Part shown: one piece after another, positions 22,703 through 34,714 of the stretch | Layout of the letters: the number at the start of each line of letters is the position of its first letter | Position numbering within the stretch: the first letter of the stretch is position 1 | Origin: Corallium rubrum | Taxonomy: Eukaryota; Cnidaria; Anthozoa; Scleralcyonacea; Coralliidae | Reading direction: 5' to 3' | NCBI GenBank assembly: GCA_964035015.1 | Contig: OZ035998.1 | Location: 32,128,128-32,192,127 of the forward strand | Length of the DNA: 64,000 nucleotides | Notes under the pieces: generated by a model | What the model was told of the DNA's origin: nothing | What the model saw: only the letters and a program-made list of their open reading frames with translations | Database searches by the model: none | Made by a program: the position numbers and the translations under genes

Positions 22703-22937
22703 CGAAGATTTCGTAAACAGCGATGTACCGAAAAGTCTTCCGAAATCCAAGTATCCTCAGGTCATGACCAAGAAACAGCCGATGGGAAAATGTTATTGCA
22801 AGCACTATACAACTTCTGTATCAGCTACAGATTACCTTCTCAAACCCTTTATTTTACGCAGCGTTGAATGCATTCAATATGAGCCTGGTATCTGCTTTTT
22901 CGTGGGTACATGGAAAAATGCTGGAGAGGCTTTCTCT
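22703..22937 (+). other. Uncharacterised open frame
   Basis: About 78 codons (NEDFVNSDVPKSLPKSKY onwards, with GKCYCKHYTT) from the end of the TTAA element to a TGA. No domain recognised and no splice evidence; it could be an exon remnant or chance. Confidence 0.2.
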
Positions 22938-23230
22938 TGAATTGCACTGCAAAACAAATTTTTCACAACAGGGTCGACATAATCTGTATAGGTACTAGAT
23001 GTTGTCATTTACTCTATAAGAAATGAAGTCGATTCAACGGGAAGTTTTCCGTCAGACTTGAGCTATACTACTTATCTTAGTAAAGAAACTAGTGAGTGTC
23101 AAGCTCTCTGTTGGGTTTTTTTCACTTATTCACACAATACGACCAAACGTCAGCTTTTGCTGGTAGCCTGAATAAAAAGCGTGGCTTGGGCCACTTGGTT
23201 AGCATACAGAGAAGTCGCGACAGTATTCAG

Positions 23231-24213
23231 CTGCTTCGGCAAAACTACTTCAGAAGAATATATAATATTAAGACCAAACCGGGACCAGTTGCGAAAAATG
23301 CAACTACACAGGCCTTCCGGCAGGAATTGAACCCACGACCTTGCGATTCTAGTGCAATGCTCTGACCACTGAGCCACGGAGGCCGTTCTCGGCAACGGCC
23401 TCTGTGCCTCAGTGGTTAGAGCATTGCACTAGAATCGCAAGGTCGTGCATTTTTCGCAACTGGTCCCGGTTTGGTCTTGAAATGTATATATTCTACACTC
23501 GAACTTTCCTTCACCAAAAATCCCTAGAACATGCTATGTAATCGAGTGAAATGCCCAATATTACTTCAGAAGAATGTGTTTTGGACTGGGGGTGTAAAAC
23601 ATCAGAATCCCATTCATTTCAGTTATGATATTGTAATTAAATGTGAGGTTAGATACTGTTAAGAACTGTTTATTTTTAACTATTTTCAAAATTTTGTTTA
23701 TCTTTCGTATTTCTATTTATCTAGTGACGTCATTGTCGTGAAGTGACGTAAACGTCAGACCACAGTTAATAACACTTGCAACAAATATAGTTATATCTAT
23801 TACTTGTACACAAAATGTGTTTTAATTTTCTATTAAACCTAACATTTTAGGCAAAAATCGGAGAAAATCTTAATATTTGCGGGGGATCTGGGTGACATAA
23901 AATTGCTAAAGAAATTGAAGTGGGTCCATATCAGAAATTTATCACTGCAGGTGAAATACTATCACTGTTCAAAATTTGGTGCTTTTATCCAAAAAAGCAC
24001 AATGTTTTCACCATATTGCCAGATTATATGCTGTAGGTATATTCCTGAATTTGATGAAAAGTTGTTTCGTTAGTTTAGACAGCTATTCTGGATCGTATTT
24101 TTGGCATATTTATCTATTTTACTGTAAAATTTCTTTGAATGTATCAACGTCAACGTATTGATTTAATAAGATAAGCCTGTTGTGATACCACTGTTAACTC
24201 ACAAGATGAAAAT
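23231..24213 (+). repeat. Left arm of a ~670-bp inverted repeat pair
   Basis: After removing the SINE insertion at 23260-23575, this segment matches 34890-35576 in reverse complement. Shared blocks include TGCTTCGGCAAAACTACTTC, GGGGGTGTAAAACATCAGAA, TAGTGACGTCATTGTCGTGA and CACTGTTAACTCACAAGATG. The pair encloses about 11 kb. Confidence 0.85.
23260..23561. mobile_element. Inverted-dimer tRNA-derived SINE with 14-bp target duplication
   Basis: TACTTCAGAAGAAT flanks it on both sides (23246-23259 and 23562-23575). The empty site is seen in the opposite arm near 35545-35560, where these bases occur once. It contains two head-to-head copies of a tRNA-like SINE (GGCCTCYGTGSCTCAGTGGT... with anticodon-loop CTAGAAT). 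The minus copy keeps the B box (GTGGGTTCAATTCC), whereas the plus copy has lost about 38 bases across it. The two heads meet around 23383-23397 (CGTTCTCGGCAACGG), forming a ~230-bp palindrome. The 14-bp duplication indicates LINE-type integration in one event. Confidence 0.85.
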
Positions 24214-24216
24214 TAA

Positions 24217-25638
24217 GGGGCGGACCATTAGAAAAGTGATGGGGGGGGGGGGGGGGGGGGCCAATTCGTGCAAGGAAATTAATTTTAAAAAAAATTCCTG
24301 CATGATCAAATTCGAGGGGGAAAAATTCCTGCAGAGCGCAATGAAAAATAGTATTAAATTATTCTTTGGAAAACAGGGCCAAGCTTTACAGATATTCTTG
24401 ACTTGCAATCGGCCATCGGTTGGTCCCATTTCAACAAAAGAATCTCATTATCTTCTATAGAACGGCGACCATGCATGTTGGTACCCCAACATCAATTGTC
24501 ATTTAATTCTCAAGGGAATGTCGCAAGTCAAGAATAGGGCAAGGAATATTTAAATATGTATTTAAGTCTGGTATTGGGGCTTGGCTTTGGGTTAGGCCAA
24601 GGTCAGAGGAAAATCAGAGATCTTTGCCTTTTGACTGCTTTGCCAATATATAATAGTTTTTCTAACAACTTTTCAAAAGTAATTGTACAAGGAATTTAAT
24701 TACTTAAAGAACAGAAAATATGTTGTCTGTTGGTCTTTTTCTTCATATCAATATGAGATGAGAACAATCAAACTATAAAACTATATATAGAGAGCCTTTA
24801 CAATATGATTATCAACAAAAATATTTGAAACTATATATTCATGTATGTAATTATAAATTTTACAAAATATCCATAGAAACATCCTCAATATCTGACTGAG
24901 ACACTGCCTCCTCCTCCTGACTTCCCCATTCATCGATCTGCACTGTGTTCATCTGAGCTACTATCATACTGTACTAGTACTATGGTACTAGGTAATAGTA
25001 TTAGGCTAGTACTATTTTCAGTTTGCGGTTGTTGCCTATAAGGCTAGATCAGTGGGCTAGATCTACTCGGTGTTTCTATTTTTATTTCCCCAGCGACTTT
25101 ACGCTCAACAGAGCGTCTTCTTTGTATAGATGCCGGATTCAGACTTTTCGAGAAATTGCCAACATCTCAGTTGTATTTAAACAATTGTTCACATACAAGG
25201 TATTATAAATTGCAGCAACAAAGCTGATCGGTTGTGTTATCTCTATAAAACAACAGATTTCACTGAGGTAATAAATAGCTACATGTGGAAATTGTATTAT
25301 ACAAAGAAACTCTCGCCTCGAACAACTGTAAACACGTGTTTATAGTCGTCTGTAGCGTAGGCTGTTTTTGTATTTTCTTTTTTTTGAATTTTTTTAATAA
25401 ATTCAAATTTTTATATTCATATTTGAATTTTTCGCATTAAGATTTAAGTTGATATATTTATACTTGTGCTTTGTATTAAGAAAACTTGGCAAAAATGGAA
25501 AATGGAAAAAAAATTCGTGCACATAATTTGCTGGCAAAAAAAAATTCCTGCAACGCCAAATTAGCAGTCGAAAAAAATATCGTGCACGCGAGAAAAGTCC
25601 CCCCCCCCCCCCCCCATCACTTTTCTAATGGTCCGCCC
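24217..25638. mobile_element. 1422-bp element with TAA duplication and G/C tracts at ends
   Basis: GGGGCGGACCATTAGAAAAG follows TAA at the left; the reverse complement precedes TAA at the right (25639-25641). Long G (24240-24260) and C (about 25600-25615) tracts sit just inside the ends, followed by repeated TTCCTGCA/TTCGTGCA words. A 3-bp TWA target fits PIF/Harbinger. No transposase frame inside; a rather CT-rich stretch lies at 24880-24960. Confidence 0.8.
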
Positions 25639-25687
25639 TAATATAATAGCACGAGCACGATCTCGGCAAAATATAAACAACCTCTTA

Positions 25688-26214
25688 GGGGCTGTTTGCA
25701 TGCATACAAGCCGGGCTAGCCCGGTTAGCCGGCTCACGCGAGTAGGATCTTACTGTGGTTTTAAAACTCGCATTAAATAACTCATAGTCAATCGGGATAT
25801 GGTCTGGAAACTCGGCAAATTTCAAAGCGCAAAAATGAGCTGGGATTTTATGTTGAACCGTACCTTGCACCGTGTACATCCTTTGTTTTAGGTTTATTAA
25901 TCTTTAAATAGCACGGTTGAGTGATTGAACTGAAACGTTGCTATTGGACAATTCGTTCATTATACTAAACTACAATGTGTTCAGTGACCACGCACAAAAA
26001 TGCATAAAGGCGAACAAAAAGATAGACCAAAAACTTTAGCTGAGTTTCCATACCATATCTCGATTGACTATGATTAACTACATGTACAAAGAAGAATTGG
26101 TTTAGTTTAGATGTAAAATAATCTTAACGTTGATTAAAATCTCTTTTTGTGGCCAAGGAAAGAATTTCGTGACACGAGTCAGCCCAGCTAGCCCGGCTCA
26201 TGAAAAACAGCCCC
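25688..26214. mobile_element. 527-bp Harbinger-like MITE with TTA duplication
   Basis: Begins GGGGCTGTTTGCATG and ends CATGAAAAACAGCCCC, with TTA immediately outside both ends (25685-25687 and 26215-26217). AGCCGGGCTAGCCCGG follows inside the left end. The GGG..TGTTT start and TWA duplication are typical of PIF/Harbinger. Confidence 0.8.
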
Positions 26215-26217
26215 TTA

Positions 26218-29074
26218 TAGGTCCTGTTTACATGAGTCGTGCTAGCTCACGCGATTGATTAGGATCTCACTGCGGCGCTTCAAAGCCGACAAGTTAGATA
26301 TTTCTGCCCAGTTCAGGAAGAGTTAACACGCGGTCAAAAGACGCAAAATTGCATGATATGTTTCCTGGGAACTACAAGGAATGGTCACAAAGTTTTCCTT
26401 CGAGTTCGAAGTCAAAGCGCGAAATGGAGCCGACTTCGAAGGAAGACGAGCAAACTTTCATTGTGTTTATTCTTGTCTGGTGGGCGATTTTGCACGCGGT
26501 ATCACATTTCAGACGCTGAATTACACGCAAATTGAACAAAAATTACATCGCCATACCGTACTGGATATAGGTTGTGGATGTTTGGTGTAAATTGTCCCTG
26601 AAAACGCAATGTCTTGGTAAGCCAAGGCATTGCAGGGGCGGATCTAGGAATTTTGATACCTTAGTCAAAGTTGCTGTGGGCCCATATTTCTAGGGGGTCT
26701 GGGGGCATGCCCCCCGGAAAATTTTTGAAATTTCGATCTCTGAAATGGCATTTCCTGCATTCTGACAGCACATTTGAGCAAAATTTTAAATGTTTTAAAA
26801 CATGTTTTTAATGGACATTTTATCATTTTCAAGAAACATTTTATCTAAATTGACTTTGATATTTTCTTGTCTTAGAAACCTTGTGATAGTTTGCAAGTGT
26901 GTAAGGCTAGGTTTTTCCAGGAATGAGGGTGGGGAAATCCAATAAACAGTAGAGAGATATGTGGTCACATTCTAATATAAAAAGTTGGCTGTTTCGCTCT
27001 ATGTCAAAGTTCATCAGCATGCCTAGGAAACACCAATTACATTGTTTCCGCAGTCAGTGAATCCAACATGGACAGCTTGACCAACACACAAGTGAAGGTC
27101 TAGCTGAATTTAACGTTCTGCATAACCCAGAGCAAGGTGGGCTACCTTCCATGGCTGTTGAGCCCCACCTACCCAGAGCTGTCTGGCTTTCAAATGCTGA
27201 TACTTACCTTTTAAACCTCAGCCCAAGCAGACAATGTCTGGTTAGAGGAGTCAGGAGAAGCTTTTGTTAATGACCATAATGGACATTACATGGACATAGA
27301 CATAAAGGAGCTCAACTCTCTACATCATCCCAATCATTCTAACCCCCATCTAATATGCCACTACCCATCCCCCTACTATCCCATGTTACTATGAGCTGTC
27401 TGGTTTTCAGGCACCAGCAACCCAAGTTCAATTCCTGTCCAGTGCAATTATCAGATTAAAATTTCATAATAGCCACATGTGAGAAGAATGCTTACTTGAT
27501 GTATTACGATAATACATGGAAATTTGTAGAAATGTCATGTAGATATTTATTGCTTAGCTTTTGATCAGTTTCCCCGGGCCCAAACCTTATTACTTATATG
27601 TTTAAAAGTTATATGTTATTACTTATAATACTGTATGTTATATATTAGACAATTAACTGACTTGTAATATGAACTGAAGACGAATGTATTATGTAAACTA
27701 CTGTGGAAAGGCAATCTGACTCTGCATCATGATTATGACATACTAGTGAGTATCTAGAATTGAAACACTATCTAAGTAGTGTTTATAGTATTACATGAAG
27801 CATTTAATCGCATTGGTTTATACCAGTGTGTGCTCAAGTGCTCAACGCAGATTATGCTAATATGGAACGGTTATCAACAAAGATGACAATTAACAGAATA
27901 ACATCGATATTGAATCCATATTGATGAACTACTGTACCTATAAGCTTACCTTAGAGCGACATATGGCTTACTCTAGCTTGTCCGCCTTCATGTGTTGGGT
28001 CTTCTTTCCATCCTTGTATAAGGATTTTACACTAAACTTCGCATGAAGCTTCCGATCCGGGAGGATAGCACAGGCTTGGATTTTTGAAGACAAATCGCAA
28101 TAGATTTGTCACAATAACTCATCGTTATTCTCTTCAAAGCGCTCTGCACACGTTCTAAGACGTTTGTCGAAGCCATGACAGCAAAGCCCGCGTGTAATCT
28201 CTGTGCAATGCTGCAAGATGCTGCAAGATGCAGCTTCGTGCGGCGGATTGCGGCCAAGATTTAGTTTCTAGCCAATCAAAATCTAGCCTGCGTTAAAAAA
28301 TTTACTTCCGACGTAATTGCATTTACTTCCGACGTAATGCCATTGGCTTTGACCAATCAGCGGTCATGATTCCGACGTATTTCGGCCATTTTGACGTGGA
28401 TAAACGTGCCGGTCGGTGACCACTTCCGCCATAGTTACCTCTTATACGGTTCTAGTACCAAGCTAAGCCTGCTTTGCAGGCTACGGGGCCGATAGCGGCC
28501 ACAGGTCGCCACAGAATAACTTGCGCGGCGTCTGACGAGGGCTCTAGAAATTATGAAATTATTCTCAAGCAAAGAATAAACCGAATCTTGCCAAATACGT
28601 TAAAAATTGGAAAATCAGAAGAAAATAAACCCTTAAATTTTCGCATCTCAGATTTTTTACCTTAGTCCCTTGACGTGTTTGACGTATATTAAATCCGCCC
28701 CTGCATTGGATATGTCGCGGATTTTGTCTGAAAATGAAATTTATTCAGCTTCACTTGAGGTATTTGAGCGATTCTAAATTTTGTCTTCGATCTTAGGTAT
28801 TAACGAGTATTAACTAGATCAGATTGAACATCTTGCATTTTAGCGAGAGGTTAAGAGCTACGACGATTTTTCTTGCTAACTGCTATGAAAATCACTTAGT
28901 GGCGGCGGCTATAGTGTTTAATATTTTTTTTGTCCAAACTCTAAACACCTACTACGCATGCTTGTCCATAATTTCTCGCCATGTAAAATATCTTAATTTT
29001 GCGGCCGCGGAAAGATTCCAATCAATCGCGTGAGCCCGGTTGGCCGGCCTAGCCCGGCTCATGTAAACAGCCCC
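26218..29074. mobile_element. Second Harbinger-like element, abutting the first at a shared TTA
   Basis: Left end TAGGTCCTGTTTACATGAG, right end CTCATGTAAACAGCCCC followed by TTA (29075-29077). The TTA at 26215-26217 serves as its left duplication as well as the right one of the neighbouring MITE. Without the nested 2071-bp insertion it would be about 780 bp. Confidence 0.65.
26633..28703. mobile_element. 2071-bp hAT-like element with 5-bp duplication
   Basis: Ends CAGGGGCGGAT.../...ATCCGCCCCTG (the right end reads AAATCCGCCCCTG) with CATTG on both sides (26628-26632 and 28704-28708). CAGGGG ends and 5-6 bp duplications are described for the hAT5/hAT6 groups. Inside I see no transposase. A repeated ATTTACTTCCGACGTAAT pair lies at 28300-28345. 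Confidence 0.65.
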
Positions 29075-29106
29075 TTAGTAGAAAATATAACCCGACTTGC
29101 ATGCAT

Positions 29107-29805
29107 GTAAACAGCCCTAAGAGGCTGTTTATATTTTGCCGAGATCGTCCTTGTGCTATTATTTCTTGTTACTCGGGCTACCGCAGGTAGCCGAGTCTAG
29201 GTTTCGGTCGTGTTTTTTTTGTTTTGGGGGGTCGCGATATTGCCCCAACAGGCTTTGCGAAACTGCAGGCATGACGTCACAGCTCAAATGCTGATGTTTC
29301 ATCATGGCGGATTTTCATGCAGGAGTAGCGAGTTGTTTCTTCTGACGCCTTTGGTTGTGTTGTTCGAAGTGAATTTGTTTTTTAATGATAAACACGCTCA
29401 CAATGCTTACAGTAGATTATAGTAGACCTGGGTTGGTCGGCGATCTCGATAACCGTACGCTGAAACGGTGTAGTACTCGATCAACTCTCGATCAAAGAAT
29501 GTTGCTCAAGTGCTGTAAATCAAAGAACAAAGAAAGTTGATAAAGCCAACTTGCAAGTGAAAGGTAAACATGCTATGTTTTACATCTTCATCGATTCGAG
29601 GTTGACATTTAGCCGAACTGACTTGTGTCTGTGAATGCTGTATGTAACTTAAATGTATTGAGGTTTAAACTGTATTAATATTTGTGGTTTGCTTCATTTT
29701 TGCTTGTATTGTTTATTATTGATTTATTGTACTGATGTCTTGCAAATAAAAGTCGATGTTATTCAACAGTTTATACATTACTTTCATCAAGTGTGTATTA
29801 TTGTT
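29107..29805 (+). repeat. Unique flank of minisatellite-bearing repeat, copy 1
   Basis: Matches 41700-42720 in reverse complement: GATCTCGATAACCGTACGC, TTTGCGAAACTGCAGGCATG and AAAAGTCGATGTTATTCAAC words. The other copy contains an inserted MITE. A short palindrome ACTCGGGCTACC-GCA-GGTAGCCGAGT is at 29171-29197. Confidence 0.8.
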
Positions 29806-30597
29806 TGGGTACACCAATATAGCCACCATTTCAATGTTTAATAAGTACACCAGTATGGTTGCCATTTCGTTGTTGTGGTACACCAATATGGCCACCATTT
29901 TATTGTTTTGGTACACCAATATGGCCACTATTTCATTGTTTTGTACACCAATATGGCCACTATTTCAATGTTTAAGTACACCAGTATGGCTGCCATTTCG
30001 TTGTTGTGGTACACCAATATGGCCACCATTTTATTGTTTTGGTACACCAATATGGCCACTATTTCATTGTTTTGTACACCAATATGGCCACTATTTCATT
30101 GTTTTGGTACACCAGTATGGCCACTATTTCATTGTTTTGGTACACCAATATGGCCACCATTTCATTGTTTTGGTGCACCAATATAGCCACCATTTCATTG
30201 TTTTGGTGCACCAATATGGCCACTATTTCATTGTTTTGGTACACCAGTATGGCCACTATTTCATTGTTTTGGTAGACCAGTATGCCCACACTATTTCATT
30301 GTTTTGGTACACAAATATGGCCACTATTTCATTGTTTTGGTACACCAATATGGCCACCATTTAATTGTTTTGGTACACCAATATGGCCACCATTTAATTG
30401 TTTTGGTACACCGGTATGGCCACACTATTTCATTGTTTTGATACACCATTATGGCCACCATTTAGATGTTTTGGTACACCAGTATTGCCACTATTTCATT
30501 GTTTTGGTACACCAATATGGCTGATTGGCCACCATTTCAATGTTTTGGCAGACCGGTATGGCTGCCAAATCAATGTTTTGGTACACCAGTATACTCA
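29806..30597 (+). repeat. 33-bp minisatellite, about 24 units, copy 1
   Basis: Unit GGTACACCAATATGGCCAC + YATTTCATTGTTTT. As 33 is divisible by three, long open frames (FWYTNMATISL repeats) arise in several frames on both strands, so these are not genes. The same array occurs inverted at 41212-41675. Confidence 0.95.
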
Positions 30598-30686
30598 CAG
30601 TCAATTGACAGTCAATGGACCTTTCCCCTTTTAGCAAAAAGCGCAATGCATCATGGTAGAGTGGTAACGCTCATCTGGCAAGCAAA

Positions 30687-32203
30687 ATGGCGGGAGAGGA
30701 GCGGGCGTTTTGTGTGGCAGAGGACTTTTGCTTTTTAAACGAATGTCATCAAATAAAAAGCAAAAAAAAACTTATCTTTACGGTTAAGGAGGTTTTTACT
30801 CGGACTCTAAACTAGATATAAGGCAATCGCGGCGGTTTCTGTTGGAAATATTGACTCGGGTTGACTGGACAAACAATGGCAGTTCGAAGATAAACATTCT
30901 AGAAGAAGCGTCTTAATGTACAATTGTAGGTGAGTAGACTTGGCTGTTTAATCTCATAAGAATCTTTTGTTATAGGACTAAGCGGCGACGCCTAGTTTAC
31001 TTAGACCGCAAATATTTTGTGCATCGGAATGCATGTTGAGGACTTCTTCGTCTCTGCAATCTCGAGCAAGTTTTCCTTAATTACCACCAGTCGTTCGATA
31101 AACATTTAAGTAAAAGAAAGACCTTTGAATTTGTTTTGGCGCCAGTAAACCCGGTTTCCTTGTCAACGGCAAAGCTCAGGTCTTTTGCAAAAGCGTTAAC
31201 TTGAACAGAAACTGTAATTTGGTATTCTTGCTGTATTTTGTTTCTGAATTTCTTTGTAAGCGTGGAAGAAGCTTCTTGACAGCATTAATTGCTGTAGGTT
31301 TTAAATATAGGTTAGTTGTGTGTTTTTTAAATATAAACATTTAGCTAAAAAGTTGATTTTGCAAGCTGACAAGGCAGTTGGCACAATTTAAAATTATTAT
31401 TGTTGTTTGATAATTGTTTATAAAGGCTTTTTATAAATTTGATAAAAAGATCATTAATTTAATTTGTATTATAGAATTGTAAATAATTCAGTTTAACTAT
31501 TAGCAAGATTTAGTTAGGTTAAAATTCAAATAATAATTGTCTACAAATTTATATAAATAGTTAGGATAGTTAGATATAATGTTAAATAAGTAAATAAGTT
31601 AATATTAAATAAATAAACAGAAGCCAAACCACAAACAATGAATGAAGAAAACAACAATTTACCCCAGCTACAGGACACAAAGTCATGGGCAAGAGATTTA
31701 AAGTCACTTCCACCATTTTCACATCATCTGCTGCAAAAACATTTTATAACTGAAACCCAAGCAGATGACAGTGCAACCGGTGCTTATGAACACAAGAAGT
31801 TAGGTTTACTTACCAGCTTTTCAAAGATGCAGTAGGTATGTGAAACAAGTTCAAGTGAAACCAAAAGTAAAAATAGATGGTGACCAAGTACAGTATGTTA
31901 TTCAAAAAGAACAGTCCATGCATCAATGAAGAGTAAAAGTTAGTTATCTATGTGCACTTAAATCAGTCAACAGGAGTGTTGTTTGTGCAAATTGTTTGTG
32001 CAAAAAGAATTGGAAAAAGTGGATGCAGCAAACATGTCAGTGATGTTGCTGCACTATTGTTTTAATTCTTGTTTATTATTACAGTTGGCATTAACAGAAG
32101 TTCCCGATGATATCCAACCTGCACACAGCTTCTTTAACAATGGCACGTGCCAAGAAATTACATAACATATGAAGCAATGCTTTTGAGGATTTAAGATTTA
32201 AGT
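30687..32203 (+). pseudogene. SWIM zinc-finger/YqaJ-type gene remnant, left arm
   Basis: ATGGCGGGAGAGGAG at 30687 opens a 42-codon frame (AEDFCFLNECHQIK) in a CpG-richer, promoter-like zone, and TTGTAG|GTGAGT near 30929 resembles a donor. At 31638 begins a second part: KSWARDLKSLPPFSHHLL. After a frameshift (~31806) come YQLFKDA, VYVHLN-like codons, CSKHVSDVAALL and LALTEVPDD / TCTQLL*QWHVPRN in shifting frames. This order matches invertebrate proteins with a SWIM zinc finger followed by a YqaJ nuclease domain. Stops and frameshifts make it non-functional. The family call rests on recognised blocks only. Confidence 0.6.
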
Positions 32204-32204
32204 T

Positions 32205-34173
32205 TGAGGCAGTCAGTTTCAGCTTTTGTTACTCATGCCATTTTTTACAATCAGATTGGCTCCTGGTGTTCCTTTCAATTTCCATCAATTTTCAATGTTG
32301 TGTCATGTGTTGTACCTAAATTTTCTTCCACAAATCCCATATTATTTTCATCTATACAGACTTGCAAATTTTCTAGCATTTGTTCCTGAATACGAGTGTC
32401 ATGTAGATGGCAGGTTATATCCTGCAATTCTGTAGTTTCTCAAATGAAATAATTTTATATACTGTAGTCATTTGATACCAACAATTTACTGAGGTAACTA
32501 GCTTTCCCTGCCTGTTCTAACCCATGAGTCAATTCCTCTATTCTGGCATGGCTGCAATTCTCTTGCAAAATGTGGGGTAGGATTGTAGTTGACTGCATCT
32601 CTGTTTGGTAATTCATGTTTTCTTCCTTTGTCACCCTTTTCATAAGAGGCATTACCACATCTTAAATCCTCAAAAGCATTGCTTCATATGTTATGTAATT
32701 TCTTGGCACGTGCCATTGTTAAAGAAGCTGTGTGCAGGTTGGATATCATCGGGAACTTCTGTTAATGCCAAGTGTAATAATAAACAAGAATTAAAACAAT
32801 AGTGCAGCAACATCACTGACATGTTTGCTGCATCCACTTTTTCCAATTCTTTTTGCACAAACAATTTGCACAAACAACACTCCTGTTGACTGATTTAAGT
32901 GCACATAGATAACTAACTTTTACTCTTCATTGATGCATGGACTGTTCTTTTTGAATAACATACTGTACTTGGTCACCATCTATTTTTACTTTTGGTTTCA
33001 CTTGAACTTGTTTCACATACCTACTGCATCTTTGAAAAGCTGGTAAGTAAACCTAATTTCTTGTGTTCATAAGCACCGGTTGCACTGTCATCTGCTTGGG
33101 TTGCAGTTATAAAATGTTTTTGCAGCAGATATGTGAAAATAGTGGAAGTGACTTTAAATCTCTTGTCCATGACTTTGTGTCCTGTAGCTGGAGTAATTTG
33201 TTGTTTTCTTCATTCACTGTTTGTGGTTTGGCTTCTGTTTATTTATTTAATATTAATTTATTTACTTATTTAACATTATATCTAGCTATCCTAACTATTT
33301 ATATGAATTTGTAGACAATTATTATTTGAATTTTAACCTAACTAAATCTTGCTAATAGTTAAACTGAATTATTTACAATTCTATAATACAAATTAAATTA
33401 ATGATCTTTTTATCAAACTTATAAAAAAGCCTTTAGAAACAATTATCAAACAACAATAATAATTTTAAATTGTGCCAACTGCCTTGTCAGCTTGGAAAAT
33501 CAACTTTTTAGCTAAGTGTTTATATTTAAAAAACACACAACTAACCTATATTTAAAACTTACAGCAATTAATGGTGTCAAGAAGCTTCTTCCACGGTTAC
33601 AAAGAAATTCAGAAACAAAATACAGCAAGAATACCAAATTACAGTTTCTGTTCAAGTTAACGCTTTTGCAAAAGACCTGAGCTTTGCCGTTGACAAGGAA
33701 ACCGGGTTTACTGGCGCCAAAACAAATTTAAAGGTCTTTCTCTTACTTAAATGTTTATCGAACGACTGGTGGTAATTAAGGAAAACTTGCTTGAGATTGC
33801 AGAGACGAAAAAGTCCTCAACATGCATTCCGATGCACAGAATATTTGCGGTCTACGTAAACTAGGCGTCGCCGCTTAGTCCTATAACAAAAGATTCTTAT
33901 GAGATTAAATAGCCAAGTCTACTCACCTACAATTGTACATTAAGACGCTTCTTCTAGAATGTTTATCTTCGAACTGCCATTGTTTGTCCAGTCAACCCGA
34001 GTCAATATTTCCAACAGAAACCGCCGCGATTGCCTTATATCTAGTTTAGAGTCCGAGTAAAAACCTCCTTAACCGTAAAGATAAGTTTTTTTGCTATTTT
34101 ATTTGATGACATTCGTTTAAAAAGCAAAAGTCCTCTGCCACACAAAACGCCCGCTTCTCTCCCGCCATTTTGC
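32205..34173 (-). pseudogene. SWIM/YqaJ-type gene remnant, right arm plus palindrome centre
   Basis: Second inverted copy of the same gene, extending further 3' than the left arm. After the QWHVPRN region the minus strand continues through the centre with HARIEELTHGLEQAGKASY and LSKLLVSND (32455-32658). It then gives HDTRIQEQMLENLQVC and VTKAETDCLK toward 32205, all broken by stops. The frameshift between HKKLG and YQLFKD is the same as in the left arm, so the gene was dead before duplication. The first exon has an additional stop here (HQIK*). Confidence 0.55.
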
Positions 34174-34189
34174 TTGCCAGATGAGCGTT

Positions 34190-34714
34190 CAGTGTTGCCA
34201 AGTCAAGTTTCGTAAAAATCCCAGTAAAGGTCTGAAAAAATCCCAAGATTCCCTATTTTTTACCAAAAAATCCCAAGGTTCAACAGCTTCATTTACTGAC
34301 TATTTCCCAGGTCTCTATCGCCGTTTGATATGCATGTTCCAAATTTTTTTCGTTGGCATCGACATCATGTTTCACATGTGTTTCACACATATAGCAATCT
34401 GAGCCCACTGTATCAGTGATACTTCATTTGAATAGAGTACTTCATCTTGTCTAAATCAAACGCATACATAAAGAACGCAGGGGCTGGCTAAGGCTAGTGG
34501 AGTATGATCACTGAGTATGATCTAATGATCAAGTAAATTTAAAAAAAATACGATTAACATTGAAATCAGCTTTTTAAAACCGAAACTGTTTGCTCTGGAA
34601 AAATCCCAAGAAAAATCCCAAGGTTGAATCCCTGAGAAAAAAATCCCAAAAAAATCCCAACTCCTTCAAAAAATCCCAAGATCTTGGGATAAAATCCCAA
34701 GGTTGGCAACACTG
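34190..34714. mobile_element. 525-bp hAT MITE with perfect 8-bp duplication
   Basis: Ends CAGTGTTGCCAA/TTGGCAACACTG. TGAGCGTT is duplicated on both sides (34182-34189 and 34715-34722). The unoccupied site is preserved in the left palindrome arm at about 30666-30675, which proves the insertion boundaries. AAAATCCCAAG-type words are repeated near both ends (at least 3 left, 6 right), a plausible set of subterminal transposase sites. No coding capacity for a full transposase. Confidence 0.93.

Larger units (their letters stand above)
25641..29155. mobile_element. Composite inverted-repeat element enclosing two Harbinger-like MITEs
   Basis: About 70 bases at the left (ATAGCACGAGCACGATCTCG, then AAATATAAACAACCTCTTAG) recur as reverse complement at 29085-29155. 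Everything between them is nested: 25688-26214, then 26218-29074, the latter itself holding 26633-28703. No coding region is supported in the whole stretch. Confidence 0.65.

Noticed and set aside
29756..30364. 202-codon open frame with FWYTNMATISL repeats
   Set aside because: The 33-bp minisatellite unit keeps several frames on both strands open at once; no start context, domain or splice signal.
29806..30597. CRISPR-like array
   Set aside because: Units are contiguous with no unique spacers, and the genome is eukaryotic.
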